64,000 nt of DNA from Burkholderia sp. BCC0322 (GCF_902833045.1 NZ_CADFDU010000012.1:1-64000), one strand, 5' to 3'; shown: positions 1 to 9,051, numbered from the stretch's first letter. The notes: generated from the sequence alone by a model not told the origin. Program-made: numbers and translations.

Positions 1-1
1 G

Positions 2-103
2 ACGCTGCTGCACGAGATGGCCAAGCGTGACGCAAAGCGCGGGCTGGCGTCGCTGTGCATCGGCGGCGGGATGGGCGTCGCGCTCGCGGTCGAGCGCGCC
101 TGA
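2..103 (+). CDS. phaA: Acetyl-CoA C-acetyltransferase (beta-ketothiolase), 3' end only
   Basis: This is the last 33 codons of a thiolase; the 5' part lies outside the window. The visible end reads [20 protein letters not shown]. The C-IGGGMG motif carries the C-terminal active-site cysteine of biosynthetic thiolases, which acts as general base in Claisen condensation. The next gene on the same strand is acetoacetyl-CoA reductase, 216 bp downstream, so this is the PHB-pathway thiolase that condenses two acetyl-CoA into acetoacetyl-CoA. The family and position assignments are strong; only the fragment length limits certainty. Confidence 0.88.
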   Translation, partial: TLLHEMAKRDAKRGLASLCIGGGMGVALAVERA

Positions 104-319
104 GCGGGGCCTGACACACGTCCCGCATGTGGCGCCGGCCGGTGCCGCACGCGGGTGGAGCGGTTTTCGCGCACGACAAGCAGCCAACAACAAGCGCGAG
201 GTGCCGGTGCGCGCCGCGCCCGCGACGCGGGCGGCTGCGCATCGAAGCGGTGGGGCGGCAGCCTATGCGATGCCGTCGCCCCGCCTTCATCGATTACTTT
301 TTTGTCGGTAATTTATAGG

Positions 320-1063
320 ATGACTAAGCGAATTGCAGTTGTGACAGGTGGAATGGGCGGTCTTGGCGAAGCGGTCAGCATCAGGTTGAACGACGCGGGC
401 CACCGGGTAGTCGTCACGTATTCGCCGAACAACACCGGCGCCGACCGCTGGCTGACCGAGATGCACGCGGCCGGCCGCGAGTTCCTCGCGTATCCGGTGG
501 ACGTGGCCGATCACGATTCGTGCCAGCAATGCATCGAGAAGATCGTGCGGGACGTTGGCCCGGTCGACATTCTCGTGAACAACGCGGGCATCACGCGCGA
601 CATGACGCTGCGCAAGCTCGACAAGGTGAACTGGGATGCCGTGATCCGCACGAACCTCGATTCCGTGTTCAACATGACGAAGCCCGTCTGCGAAGGCATG
701 GTCGAGCGCGGCTGGGGTCGCATCGTCAACATCTCGTCGGTGAACGGTTCGAAGGGTTCGGTCGGCCAGACCAACTATGCGGCCGCGAAGGCCGGCATGC
801 ACGGTTTCACGAAATCCCTCGCGCTGGAAGTCGCGCGCAAGGGCGTGACGGTGAACACGGTGTCGCCGGGCTACCTCGCGACGAAGATGGTCACGGCGAT
901 CCCGCAGGACATCCTCGACACGAAGATCCTCCCGCAGATTCCGGCGGGCCGGCTCGGCAAGCCCGAGGAAGTCGCGGCGCTGGTCGCTTACCTGTGCTCG
1001 GAGGAGGCCGGCTTCGTGACGGGCTCCAACATCGCGATCAACGGCGGCCAGCACATGCACTGA
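320..1063 (+). CDS. phaB: Acetoacetyl-CoA reductase (PHB synthesis)
   Basis: A 247-residue short-chain dehydrogenase that reduces acetoacetyl-CoA to (R)-3-hydroxybutyryl-CoA with NADPH, the second step of polyhydroxybutyrate synthesis. The nucleotide-binding motif TGGMGGLG is at residues 9-16, NNAG at 87-90, and the catalytic Ser140, Tyr153 and Lys157 fit the SDR triad. Length matches PhaB enzymes (about 246). I chose the ATG at 320 because the Rossmann strand begins directly after it and AGGATG sits at the start; longer in-frame extensions are low-complexity Arg-rich translation. It follows phaA on the same strand. Confidence 0.95.
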   Translation: MTKRIAVVTGGMGGLGEAVSIRLNDAGHRVVVTYSPNNTGADRWLTEMHAAGREFLAYPVDVADHDSCQQCIEKIVRDVGPVDILVNNAGITRDMTLRKLDKVNWDAVIRTNLDSVFNMTKPVCEGMVERGWGRIVNISSVNGSKGSVGQTNYAAAKAGMHGFTKSLALEVARKGVTVNTVSPGYLATKMVTAIPQDILDTKILPQIPAGRLGKPEEVAALVAYLCSEEAGFVTGSNIAINGGQHMH

Positions 1064-1069
1064 CGCACG

Positions 1070-1101
1070 GTGGCCCGGACCGCATGCGCATGCGTTTCGG
1101 G
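1070..1101 (+). terminator. Hairpin downstream of phaB
   Basis: A GGCCCG ... CGGGCC inverted repeat seven bases after the phaB stop, with a 20-base interior that is itself partly palindromic (GCATGCGCATGC). There is no clear T-run, so it may stabilise the phaAB mRNA end or act weakly as a terminator. Confidence 0.35.
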
Positions 1102-1172
1102 CCGCGTTCCGCTATATCCAGTGCCGCAGCGGCGGCAGGCACGCCGCTTCGGCCTCGTATTCCGGAGAAGGC

Positions 1173-1379
1173 ATGGGTGACACCTGGATGGGACTCGTGA
1201 TCGGCGGCACGGCACTGGCCGTCGGGTTGACGATGGCGATCGTGCTCCACTGGCTGGAGCGGCGTCGCGCGCGGTTGTTGCGGAACTTCGATCATCGCGA
1301 CTGCTGGTTCGCCGCGTACGGCAAGTGCTTTGCTCGCCGGCCGGCGAGGCTGGCACGCCGCATGCGCGGCGCGCGTTGA
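1173..1379 (+). CDS. Small single-pass membrane protein, unknown function
   Basis: A 68-residue ORF. Residues 7-26 form one hydrophobic segment (MGLVIGGTALAVGLTMAIVL) followed by a basic stretch (WLERRRARLL), which suggests one membrane helix with a cytoplasmic C-terminal part. A GGAGAAGG ribosome-binding site lies about 5 bases before the ATG, the main argument that it is real. It starts 110 bp after phaB and is convergent with the next gene. The C-terminal half is Arg-rich and could be spurious. I do not recognise the family. Confidence 0.5.
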   Translation: MGDTWMGLVIGGTALAVGLTMAIVLHWLERRRARLLRNFDHRDCWFAAYGKCFARRPARLARRMRGAR

Positions 1380-1469
1380 CGCCGGCGACGCGGTGCCAAC
1401 GCGACGCCGCGATTGACGAACGGTCACGCATCGCGCGCATGCGGTCGGCGATGCGCGCGATGCGCTTGA

Positions 1470-1769
1470 TCAACGGCTCTTTTCGCTCTTTCCGGCCGTC
1501 TCGCCCGCGTCGTTCTTGTGGAAGATCCGCTTCGTCGTGCGCTTGGTGGCATCCCAGCCTTCACGCGACAGGTGTGCGACCCCGTGCCCGACCGCCTTCG
1601 CGGCGCTTGCGGTCGCGTGGCCGAAGCTGCGGGCCGCCTCGCCGGTCTTGTGCGCGGCTTCCTTCGAATCGCGCTTGATGTCCTGCTTCACTTCCGACAT
1701 GTCGGCATGCGCGATCGGGCTGATCAGTGCCAGAACGAGCGCGATGCCAATGAACTGACGAACTTTCAC
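1470..1769 (-). CDS. Small periplasmic hypothetical protein
   Basis: A 99-residue protein with a clear signal peptide: MKVRQF then a hydrophobic core (IGIALVLALISP) and a probable cleavage site after IAHA. The mature part is Lys/Ala/Glu-rich and probably helical (SEVKQDIKRDSKEAAHKTGEAARSFGHATASAAKAVGHGVAH), resembling small periplasmic amphipathic-helix proteins common in Burkholderia. The start is a GTG at 1769, preceded by a GGATGGAA stretch; it was chosen because the signal peptide begins there. The GTG overlaps the TGA of the upstream ketosynthase-like remnant (GTGA), so the two reading frames are translationally adjacent. The exact role is unknown. Confidence 0.72.
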   Translation of the reverse strand: MKVRQFIGIALVLALISPIAHADMSEVKQDIKRDSKEAAHKTGEAARSFGHATASAAKAVGHGVAHLSREGWDATKRTTKRIFHKNDAGETAGKSEKSR

Positions 1770-2146
1770 GACCGGGTTTCCATCCGTTGAGTAAGCGGCT
1801 TCATCGAGGATTCGCAGCGCCGGCCGGCGCCGGGCGAAACGCGCCGGCTGGCGACACGTGCTGCACCGTAGCGTGCGACGGCCGCCGTGACGCGCGCGTC
1901 GAAGCCGTCCCGCGTGAGGCCGAGCTGTGCGACGCGGTTGTTGCGGCACGCGAAGTCGGCGAGGTCGGCACGCACGGGCTGCGCATCGACGCCGTCCACC
2001 GCGTCGATCCATGTGTCGAGATCCGCACGCTCGAAGTCGCGGGGCCGCAGCCCGCCGCGCGCGTGGCGCAGCGCATCGAGGGTCGCGTCGAGGCCGCGGC
2101 CGATGCAGCTGGTGGCGGTGAAGTGCAAGAGCAGGAGGGGGTTCAC
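1766..2146 (-). pseudogene. Truncated beta-ketoacyl-ACP synthase (N-terminal remnant)
   Basis: The ORF encodes 126 residues from a GTG start. Residues 1-98 (LLLLHFTATSCIGRGLDATL, then FACRNNRVAQLGL and ARYGAARV) resemble the N-terminus of FabB/FabF-like ketosynthases of the aryl-polyene type, as I remember that family. The similarity stops after ARYGAARV (about position 1853), where an intact enzyme would continue into the region leading to the catalytic Cys. The rest (ASRRVSPGAGRRCESSMKPL) is unrelated. The catalytic Cys-His-His residues are absent, so it cannot be an active synthase. No acyl-carrier or partner genes are visible nearby. The TGA overlaps the GTG of the downstream small gene. 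Confidence 0.6.
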
Positions 2147-2598
2147 GAGGGGGCATCCGGTGGCCGGAACGGGTGCCGCAGCAGGGCTGGCAGGCGCGCC
2201 GTTCGAGGTCGGATTTTATCAAACGGGGGGCAGAACCGGCCGGCTCAGGCGCGAGCGCCGCGCGCGGCGTGGTCCAGTGCAACTGCGCGTCAGCGGCCGC
2301 GCGCCATCGACGTGCCGCGCAAGTCCGCACGTGTCAGCAGCGGTGCGTGGCGCGCAACCTCGACGTCGGCGACGAACGGCGCGAACCGGTCGGGCCTGAC
2401 CGCGATCGGCGCGGTTCGCGACGGCGTCGTGCATCCGCTCGGCGATTGTTCCTTTTTCGTCGTCAATCCCGCTCCGGGGCGTCGCTTCGTTCCAATCCGA
2501 CAAGTAATGAACGTGTCATTGGATGTAAACATCTGGTAATTTTCTGCCGGATTATGCAAAATCGCCGCTCCCAAATACAACTATCGAGGGATTCCGGG
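2147..2598. other. Intergenic region upstream of the M48 lipoprotein gene
   Basis: About 450 bp without a recognisable gene. The left two-thirds has coding-like GC content but no family I recognise in any frame; it may be further decayed sequence belonging to the ketosynthase remnant. The right part (about 2440-2598) is clearly more AT-rich, as expected for a promoter, and contains a perfect short inverted repeat GATGT-AA-ACATC at 2522-2533. Confidence 0.4.
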
Positions 2599-3360
2599 AT
2601 GCAACTCAAGAAAGCGGTGGCAGCGTGTGGCGTGGCGTTTCTGTTGAGCGCGTGCGGCGGGGTACAGAGCCTTGACGCGAACAGCCTGACGTCGGCGGGG
2701 GCCAGCCTGTACAAGGCGGCGACGCTGTCGGACAGCGACATCGCCGCACTGTCGAACGAATCGTGCAAGTCCAGCGACGCCGAGTCGAAGATCGCGCCGG
2801 CGAACAGCGCATACGCGAAGCGCCTGACGAAGGTGATGAAGGGCTTCGGCGACATGACGCTGAACGGCCAGAAGATCAACTACAAGGTCTACATGACCAA
2901 GGACGTCAACGCGTGGGCGATGGGCAACGGCTGCGTGCGCGTGTACAGCGGCCTGATGGACATGATGAACGATGACGAGCTGCGCGGCGTGATCGGCCAT
3001 GAAATGGGCCACGTCGCACTCGGTCACTCGAAGAAGGCGATGCAGACCGCCTACGCGGTCAGCGCGGCGCGCACCGCGGCCGGCGCGGCATCGCCGGGCG
3101 TGGCGGCGCTGACGAGCTCGCAGCTCGGCGACATCACCGAGAAGTTCATCAACGCGCAGTTCTCGCAGACGCAGGAAAGCGCGGCCGACGACTACTCGTT
3201 CGACCTGATGAAGCAAAAGAGCATGAACCAGAAGGGTCTCGTCACTGCGTTCCAGAAGCTGGCGAAGCTCGACGGCGGCCAAAGCTCGATGATGAGCTCG
3301 CACCCGTCGTCGACGAGCCGTGCGCAGCACATCGAGGATCGCATCGCGAAGGGCAGCTGA
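2599..3360 (+). CDS. M48-family zinc metallopeptidase lipoprotein (LoiP/YggG-like)
   Basis: A 253-residue predicted outer-membrane or periplasmic lipoprotein. The signal peptide ends in the lipobox LSAC with Cys19. The zinc site HEMGH is at residues 134-138 and the third ligand Glu193 lies in QESAADD, the typical M48 ExxxD arrangement. The C-terminal SHPSSTSRAQHIEDRI is the conserved end of this family. By family knowledge these enzymes degrade misfolded envelope proteins. I chose the ATG at 2599 because it gives a normal signal peptide; upstream in-frame sequence is not credible. A strong terminator follows. Confidence 0.9.
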   Translation: MQLKKAVAACGVAFLLSACGGVQSLDANSLTSAGASLYKAATLSDSDIAALSNESCKSSDAESKIAPANSAYAKRLTKVMKGFGDMTLNGQKINYKVYMTKDVNAWAMGNGCVRVYSGLMDMMNDDELRGVIGHEMGHVALGHSKKAMQTAYAVSAARTAAGAASPGVAALTSSQLGDITEKFINAQFSQTQESAADDYSFDLMKQKSMNQKGLVTAFQKLAKLDGGQSSMMSSHPSSTSRAQHIEDRIAKGS

Positions 3361-3408
3361 TCGTACGTTCGATCGCCGGCCCGCGCCGGCGGTCGGCATG
3401 CGAAAAGA

Positions 3409-3441
3409 AAAACCCCACGCTCGCTCGGGCGTGGGGTTTTG
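3409..3441. terminator. Bidirectional Rho-independent terminator
   Basis: Stem AAACCCCACGC (3410-3420) pairs perfectly with GCGTGGGGTTT (3429-3439) around the loop TCGCTCGG, with T-runs on one side and A-runs on the other. It lies between two convergent genes, the M48 lipoprotein and lldP, and can end transcription from both. Confidence 0.9.
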
Positions 3442-3467
3442 TTTTGTTGGGCCAGGCTGCGCGCCGC

Positions 3468-5180
3468 TTACGGCACCATCCCCGGCAGCACATACGCCTG
3501 CGCTAGCGTGATCAACCCGACGATCACCGCGAACAGCAGGCTGTGTCGCACCGTGAAGCGGAACAGCTCGGATTCCTTGCCGACGAGGCCCGTTGCCGCG
3601 CAGGCGACCGCGATCGACTGCGGCGAGATCATCTTCGCGGTCACGCCGCCCGTCGTGTTCGCGGCCACCGCGAGCGTCTCGGGCACGCCGAGCTGATGGG
3701 CCGTGGCCTGCTGCAGCGAGCAGAACAACGCGTTCGACGACGTGTCCGAGCCCGTCAGGAACACGCCGAGCCAACCGAGGAACGGCGAGAAGAACGGGAA
3801 CGCGGCGCCGGTCGCGGCCAGCATCAGCGCGAGCGTCGACGACATCCCCGAATAGTTCGCGACGAACGCGAACGCGAGCACGAGGCCGATCGACAGGATC
3901 GGGCGCGTCAGTTCCTTCAGCGTTTCGCCGAACGTGACGAGCGCGTCGCGCGGCTTCATCCGCAGCAGCGCCATCGAGATCAGCGCGGTCACGAGGATCG
4001 CGCTGCCCACCGCCGATACGAGATCGATCTTCAGCACGGCGTCGAGCGCCTTCGGCGTCGCGGCGATCGGCGCGGTCTTCACGACGAGCTGGTCGAGCAC
4101 CGCCACATGGAACTTCAGCACGGTCGACGCGAGCGCGCCGTGCGCGGCGAACAGCGCCTTGAACGGCGCGATGCTCCATACGGTGACGACGGCCGTCAGG
4201 ATCAGGAACGGCGACCATGCACGAACGGTCTGCGCGAGCGAGTACGGTGACGCCTGCCGGCTGGTGCCGGCGCCGAAGCCGTTGCGCGAGCCTGCGCCGC
4301 CGAAGCCCGCGAGCGCGGCGCCGCCGCCCGACGCGACGAGGCCGTCGGCCGTCTGCTTCGCGGTGCGCGGCTGCCAGACCTTCAGGAACGCGGCGAGCGC
4401 GACGAGGCTCACGAGCGACGACGTGATGTCCGGCAGCTCGGGCCCGATGTGGTTCGACGTGAAGTATTGCGTCACCGCGAAGCTGCCGCCCGCGACGAGC
4501 GCGGCCGGCCACGTTTGCCGCACGCCGCGCAGCCCGTCCATCATGAACACGAGCCAGAACGGTACCGCGAGCGACAGCAGCGGCAGCTGGCGGCCGGCCA
4601 TCGCGCCGATATGGAACGGGTCGATGCCCGTCACCTGCCCGGCGACGATGATCGGGATGCCCATCGCGCCGAACGCGACCGGCGCGGTGTTTGCAATCAG
4701 ACACAGTCCCGCCGCGTGCAGCGGCTTGAAGCCGAGCCCGACGAGCAGCGCGGCCGTGATCGCGACGGGCGCGCCGAAGCCGGCCGCGCCTTCGAGGAAG
4801 GCGCCGAACGAGAAGCCGATCAACAGCATCTGCAGGCGCTGGTCATCGGTGATCGACAGCACGGACGCGCGAATGATGTCGAACTGGCCTGTCTTCACGA
4901 CGATCTTGTACAGGAACACGGCCGCGACGATGATCCACGCGATCGGCCACAGGCCGTACGCGAAGCCGAAGCCGGCTGCCGCGAGCGCCTGCGGCACGGG
5001 CATCCCGTACGCGAGGATCGCGACGCCGAGCGAGAGCAGCAGCGTGATCGCCGCTGCGACGTGGCCCTTGAGCCGCAGCGCGGCCAGCGCGACGAAAAAG
5101 AAGATGATCGGGATTGCGGCGACGAACGCCGACAGCCCGAGGCTGCCGAGCGGCGTGTAGATCTGGTGCCAGGCCTGCAT
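3468..5180 (-). CDS. lldP: L-lactate permease
   Basis: A 570-residue polytopic membrane protein of the lactate permease (LctP) family, importing L-lactate (also D-lactate and glycolate in relatives) by proton symport. Many hydrophobic segments cover the whole length; the conserved [16 protein letters not shown] lies around residue 135, and [13 protein letters not shown] with [17 protein letters not shown]-like sequence lies near the C-terminus. I chose the ATG at 5180 because GGAGGAG sits a few bases upstream; the longer frame from 5195 would begin inside that Shine-Dalgarno sequence. It is the last gene of the lutA-lutC-lutB-lldP transcript, 49 bp after lutB, and ends at the bidirectional terminator. 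Confidence 0.95.
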   Translation of the reverse strand: MQAWHQIYTPLGSLGLSAFVAAIPIIFFFVALAALRLKGHVAAAITLLLSLGVAILAYGMPVPQALAAAGFGFAYGLWPIAWIIVAAVFLYKIVVKTGQFDIIRASVLSITDDQRLQMLLIGFSFGAFLEGAAGFGAPVAITAALLVGLGFKPLHAAGLCLIANTAPVAFGAMGIPIIVAGQVTGIDPFHIGAMAGRQLPLLSLAVPFWLVFMMDGLRGVRQTWPAALVAGGSFAVTQYFTSNHIGPELPDITSSLVSLVALAAFLKVWQPRTAKQTADGLVASGGGAALAGFGGAGSRNGFGAGTSRQASPYSLAQTVRAWSPFLILTAVVTVWSIAPFKALFAAHGALASTVLKFHVAVLDQLVVKTAPIAATPKALDAVLKIDLVSAVGSAILVTALISMALLRMKPRDALVTFGETLKELTRPILSIGLVLAFAFVANYSGMSSTLALMLAATGAAFPFFSPFLGWLGVFLTGSDTSSNALFCSLQQATAHQLGVPETLAVAANTTGGVTAKMISPQSIAVACAATGLVGKESELFRFTVRHSLLFAVIVGLITLAQAYVLPGMVP

Positions 5181-5229
5181 GGATGTCTCCTCCATAGGTT
5201 TTGTCGGTACGGCTTGAAAAACGGAACGG

Positions 5230-6675
5230 CTACTCGGGCTGGCCGCGTGCGCGCAGCAGGTCGGACAGGCTGCGCGGCGCCGGTTCGAGCGGCGTGCGGT
5301 GCTGCGTCCAGCCCATCTGTTTCGCGGGCGTCAGCGCACGCAGCCGCGTTGCGGTCCAGCGGAACGCGCGGTACGCACGCGGATGCGCGAACGCACCCGA
5401 CCAGAAGCGCCAGACGAGGTCTTCCGCGCGGTTGTAGTTCGCGCCCTGGCCGCGCAGCGGATGCGCAACGGGTTCGCCGGGCTTGCGGTTCGCTTCGGTG
5501 CGCAGCCGCACGAGCAGTTGCGGGATCGGGATCCGCACCGGGCACACCTCGCCGCAGGCGCCGCACAGCGTCGATGCGGTCGGCAGGTCGGCCGTCGCGT
5601 CGAGGCCGAGCAGGTGCGGCGAAATGATCTTGCCGATCGGGCCGGGATAGGTCGTGCCGTATGCGTGGCCGCCGATGCGCGTATAGACAGGGCAGTGATT
5701 CATGCACGCGCCGCAGCGGATGCACTGCAGCGTCGCGCGCAGCTGCTCGTCCGCGTAGGCCTGCGTGCGGCCGTTGTCGAGCAGCACGAGGTGCAGCTCG
5801 CGCGGGCCGTCGCGTTCGCCGTCGCGGCGTGGGCCCGAGATCAGGTTGAAGTAGGTCGTGATCGCCTGGCCGGTGGCCGAGCGCGTGAGCAGGCTCGACA
5901 GCGGCACGATGTGCTCGAGCTTCTCGACGACTTTCTCGATCCCCATGATCGCGACGTGCGTGTCGGGCACCGTCGTCGACAGGCGGCCGTTGCCTTCGTT
6001 CTCGACGAGCCACAGCGTGCCGGTGTCGGCCGCCGCGAAGTTCACGCCCGACAGGCCGATGTCCGCATCGGCGAACGCGCGGCGCAGCGCGCGCCGGCCG
6101 GTCTGGATCAGCTCGTCGACGTCCTCCGTGTAGCGCGTGCCGGGGATGTGTTCCTCGAACAGCTCGGCGATGTCGGCGCGCGTCTTGTGGATCGCCGGCA
6201 TCACGATATGCGACGGCTTCTCGCCGGCGAGCTGCACGATGAATTCGCCCATGTCGGATTCGATGCAGTCGACGCCGTGCTCCGCGAGGTAATGGTTCAG
6301 CTCGATTTCCTCGCTCGCCATCGACTTGCCCTTGATCACGCGGCGCGCCTTCTTCGCCTGCGCGATGCCGAGCACGATCGCGTTCGCGTCGGCCGCCGTT
6401 ACGGCCCAGTGCACATGCACGCCGGCTTCGGTGAGCTTCGTCTCCAGCCGTTCGAGCAGCGCGGGCAACTGCGCGAGCGCATGCTGCCGCACCGCTTCGC
6501 CGAGGTCGCGCAGTTGCTGCAGCTCGGCGTCGTCGGGAAACTGCGTCGAGCGCTTGCCCTGCAGGAAGTCCATCGCGCCACGAAAGCTCTTGCGCAGCGC
6601 GGGATCGTCGAGCGCGGCGCGCGCACGGGTCTTGAAGTCGCCGGGGGCGACGAATTGCAGCGTGTGGTCGCTCAT
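5230..6675 (-). CDS. lutB: L-lactate dehydrogenase iron-sulfur subunit LutB/LldF
   Basis: A 481-residue subunit of the LutABC (LldEFG) complex that oxidises L-lactate to pyruvate. The N-terminal two-thirds is the LUD domain. Two 4Fe-4S motifs follow: [12 protein letters not shown] (Cys318, 321, 324, 328) and CGACGEVCP (Cys371, 374, 378, with a further Cys provided by the first cluster region). The C-terminal DUF3390-like tail ends in [15 protein letters not shown]. Its ATG overlaps the TGA of lutC (ATGA at 6672-6675), indicating translational coupling. Length is typical (about 470-480). Confidence 0.95.
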   Translation of the reverse strand: MSDHTLQFVAPGDFKTRARAALDDPALRKSFRGAMDFLQGKRSTQFPDDAELQQLRDLGEAVRQHALAQLPALLERLETKLTEAGVHVHWAVTAADANAIVLGIAQAKKARRVIKGKSMASEEIELNHYLAEHGVDCIESDMGEFIVQLAGEKPSHIVMPAIHKTRADIAELFEEHIPGTRYTEDVDELIQTGRRALRRAFADADIGLSGVNFAAADTGTLWLVENEGNGRLSTTVPDTHVAIMGIEKVVEKLEHIVPLSSLLTRSATGQAITTYFNLISGPRRDGERDGPRELHLVLLDNGRTQAYADEQLRATLQCIRCGACMNHCPVYTRIGGHAYGTTYPGPIGKIISPHLLGLDATADLPTASTLCGACGEVCPVRIPIPQLLVRLRTEANRKPGEPVAHPLRGQGANYNRAEDLVWRFWSGAFAHPRAYRAFRWTATRLRALTPAKQMGWTQHRTPLEPAPRSLSDLLRARGQPE

Positions 6676-7403
6676 TGCGGGAGATCCTCGCTGGCGGCGG
6701 CCGGGCGAGCGGTTGCCGTATCGGTGACGATCACGACCCACAGACGGCGCGGGCCGTGTGCGCCGTAGGCGAGCGTCTGCTGGATGTCGGAGGTCTTCGA
6801 CGGGCCCGACACCAGCACGAGGTTGGTCGGCATGCCGGCGTGCCAGCGCTCCGCGTGCACGGCCGCATGCAGGTCGGGATGCAGCGTGCTCGCGTGGACG
6901 AGCGCGACATGCAGCGGCGGCACCAGCGACACCGTGCGCGGCGTGCCGGCATCGGGTGCGAGCACGACGGTGCCGGTAGCCGCGATGCCCGAGCGCGCAA
7001 CGGTGAAGCCCGCGTCGATCGTGTCGAACAGTTCGGCCATCCACGTGTCGATCGGACGGTCGAACGGCACGGGCTCGACCGTGTCGGGCAGCGCGCGGGC
7101 GAGCGCCGCGGATTCGGCGCGGGCCGGGTCGAGCAGCAGGCGGCGCACCCCGGCCTCGGCGAGTCGAGCAGCGAGCTGGGCGGGCCATTCGTCACCGGTC
7201 GCGCACCAGACGTCCGCATGAGACGCGGCAAGCGCGGCCTGCATCGCGTGGGCAAGCGTGTGCGGATCGCGTGCGGTTCCGGTCTGCGCGCGGCGCGTGT
7301 CGTAATGCGTGTCGATGCGTGCGTCGAGCGCGGGGGCGGCCTCGGCGGCGACACCCGGCGCGGCGGCGCGCAGCCGCTGAAGGATTGTGTCGCGCGCGCT
7401 CAT
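6672..7403 (-). CDS. lutC: Lactate utilisation protein C (LutC/LldG)
   Basis: A 243-residue LUD-domain protein, the third component of the LutABC lactate oxidation complex. The typical GIAATGTVVLAPD and VPPLHVALV segments are followed by GPSKTSDIQQTLAYGAHGPRRLWVVIV, a near-diagnostic LutC C-terminus. The start overlaps the lutA stop by four bases and the stop overlaps the lutB start by four bases. The order A-C-B differs from the lutABC order of Bacillus subtilis. Confidence 0.94.
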   Translation of the reverse strand: MSARDTILQRLRAAAPGVAAEAAPALDARIDTHYDTRRAQTGTARDPHTLAHAMQAALAASHADVWCATGDEWPAQLAARLAEAGVRRLLLDPARAESAALARALPDTVEPVPFDRPIDTWMAELFDTIDAGFTVARSGIAATGTVVLAPDAGTPRTVSLVPPLHVALVHASTLHPDLHAAVHAERWHAGMPTNLVLVSGPSKTSDIQQTLAYGAHGPRRLWVVIVTDTATARPAAASEDLPQ

Positions 7404-8200
7404 GGCTTGTCTCCGCGCAGCGATGCGGCGCCTGCCGTGCGGCGCCACAGGAAGCTCGCGAGATGCTCGACGGGTAACGGCGCGCCGGACTTGTCGGCCG
7501 CGTGGCCGATGTTCAGCAGGCAGCCGCAGTCGGCGGATACGAGCCGGTCGCAGCCCGTCGCGCAGGCCGACGCGACCTTGTCGCGCACCATCGCGCCGGA
7601 GATGTCGGGATGCTTCAGCGAGAACGTGCCGCCGAAGCCGCAGCATTCGGATTCCCGTTCATGTTCGATGCGCGTCACGCCAGGCAGCGCGTCGACGAGC
7701 GCGACGCCGTGCACGCGTGTGCCCATCTCGCGACGCGCCGCGCACGACGTGTGCAGCACCACGCGCTCGTCGGCGCCGGCCGGCGCGGCGAGCGCATCGA
7801 GCCGCACGTCGAGCACGTGCACGAGGAATTCGGTGAGTTCGTAGGTACGTGCCGCGATCGCGCGGGCCTTGGGGCCGTGCACGGGATCGTCGGCGAACAG
7901 CGCCGGCCAATGGTGCCGGATCATGCCGCCGCACGAGCCGGACGGCACGATCACGGGCCACGATTCGGCGAACAGGTCGAGCTGCGCGGCCGCGACGCGG
8001 CGCGCTTCGTCGGGATTGCCGCTGCTGTAGGCCGGCTGCCCGCAGCAGCTCTGGCCGCGCGGATAGTGGACGGTCAGGCCTTCGCGTTCCAGCAGGCGGA
8101 CCGCGTCGAGCCCGGCTTCGGGGACGAACAGGTCGACCAGGCAGGTTGCGAACAGGTAGACGTGCGCGGGGACGGCGGCGGGGTACGGCCTTTCGTTCAT
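7400..8200 (-). CDS. lutA: Lactate utilisation protein A (LutA/LldE)
   Basis: A 266-residue CCG-domain (heterodisulfide-reductase-like) protein, part of the LutABC L-lactate oxidation complex. Two cysteine-rich motifs are visible: SCCGQPAYSSG near residue 50 and ECCGFGGTFSLKHP near residue 190; these ligate iron-sulfur clusters in the family. It is the first gene of the minus-strand lutA-lutC-lutB-lldP operon. The ATG at 8200 follows GGAGCGAGAC. A 133-bp divergent region separates it from the GntR regulator and carries the inverted-repeat operator. Confidence 0.95.
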   Translation of the reverse strand: MNERPYPAAVPAHVYLFATCLVDLFVPEAGLDAVRLLEREGLTVHYPRGQSCCGQPAYSSGNPDEARRVAAAQLDLFAESWPVIVPSGSCGGMIRHHWPALFADDPVHGPKARAIAARTYELTEFLVHVLDVRLDALAAPAGADERVVLHTSCAARREMGTRVHGVALVDALPGVTRIEHERESECCGFGGTFSLKHPDISGAMVRDKVASACATGCDRLVSADCGCLLNIGHAADKSGAPLPVEHLASFLWRRTAGAASLRGDKP

Positions 8201-8285
8201 GTCTCGCTCCAGAGGCGACGGCCCGGCATGCGGATGCGGGACGACGATTTCGCTGCATAATTCCCGCGACGGCGCCGTAGCTCAA

Positions 8286-8300
8286 ATTGGTTGGGCCAAT
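8286..8300. promoter_or_regulatory. Candidate LldR operator (ATTGG-N5-CCAAT)
   Basis: A perfect inverted repeat ATTGG-TTGGG-CCAAT lies between the divergent lutA and GntR genes. It fits the ATTGGTnnnACCAAT-type sites of FadR-family GntR regulators such as LldR and PdhR at 14 of 15 positions. A -10-like CATAAT lies at 8256-8261 on the plus strand. On the minus strand TTGAGC with an 18-bp spacer and ATTATG could drive lutA. The site could control both directions. Confidence 0.7.
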
Positions 8301-8333
8301 CGGCGCGACAGGCATTCCGCAGGAGACGCGACG

Positions 8334-9050
8334 ATGGCAGCGATGACGGCACGGGGCCGGACCGAAGTGGTGATGCGCAAGATCGAGACGGCGCTGCTCG
8401 ACGGCACGTGGCCGGCCGGCGCGCGCCTGCCGGCCGAGCGCGTGCTCGCGCAGGAATACGGCGTCGCGCGCAATACGGTGCGCGAGGCGACCCAGCGGCT
8501 CGTCGCACGCGGGCTGCTGCAGAGCCGGCGCGGCGCGGGCGTCTACGTGACCGACCAGTTGCGTGCCGGGATCGCGTCACCGTGGGGCCAATTGGTCGCC
8601 GATCATCCGGCGCTGCGCGACGACATCCTCGAGTTCCGCCGCGTGCTGGAAGGCGCGACCGCCTATTTCGCCGCGCTGCGTGCCGATGCGAACGACCGGC
8701 GCCGGATCCGTACGCTGCTGCGCGAGCTCGAAACCGCGCACGCGAACGGCGCCGCGGCCGTCGAAGCCGCGACCGACGCGAAGCTGCACGAGGCGATCGC
8801 GCTCGCGTCGCACAACACGATGTTCCTGCACCTGCATACGAGCGTGATCGGGATGCTGCGCGAGCACATCTCGATCAACGTGGCGGGCATGACGACGCAC
8901 GACGAGCAGGCGTCCGAGCTGCTGTTGCTGCAGCACCGCGTCGTGTGCGACGCGATCTGCGCGCAGCGGCCCGAGGAGGCGCGCACCGCGATGCAGACGC
9001 ATATCGACTATGTGCGCAGCCATTTCGAACGCAGCGGCGACGGCGCCTGA
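8334..9050 (+). CDS. lldR: GntR-family (FadR subfamily) transcriptional regulator of lactate genes
   Basis: A 238-residue protein with an N-terminal winged helix-turn-helix (about residues 8-72: LPAERVLAQEYGVARNTVREATQRLVARGLLQSRRGAGVYV) and a C-terminal FCD effector domain (about 95-225, containing EFRRVLEGATAYFAA, LHEAIALASHN and MQTHIDYVRSHF). The FCD His/Asp residues usually bind metal and a carboxylate ligand. Divergent position to lutACB-lldP and the operator between them support an LldR role, with lactate as the likely inducer (inference). The ATG at 8334 has AGGAGA upstream. Confidence 0.88.
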   Translation: MAAMTARGRTEVVMRKIETALLDGTWPAGARLPAERVLAQEYGVARNTVREATQRLVARGLLQSRRGAGVYVTDQLRAGIASPWGQLVADHPALRDDILEFRRVLEGATAYFAALRADANDRRRIRTLLRELETAHANGAAAVEAATDAKLHEAIALASHNTMFLHLHTSVIGMLREHISINVAGMTTHDEQASELLLLQHRVVCDAICAQRPEEARTAMQTHIDYVRSHFERSGDGA

Positions 9051-9051
9051 C

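Noticed and set aside
2581-4704. 707-codon minus-strand frame across the M48 lipoprotein and lldP
   Set aside because: It crosses a strong terminator and two real genes, and has only Arg/Ala/Asp-rich sequence.
8269-8340. tRNA-like D-arm sequence GCCGTAGCTCAAATTGG
   Set aside because: It resembles the 5' third of a tRNA (TAGCTCA ... TTGG), but there is no anticodon arm, no GGTTCGAATC-type T-arm and no acceptor pairing. The TTGG part is explained by the regulator palindrome.
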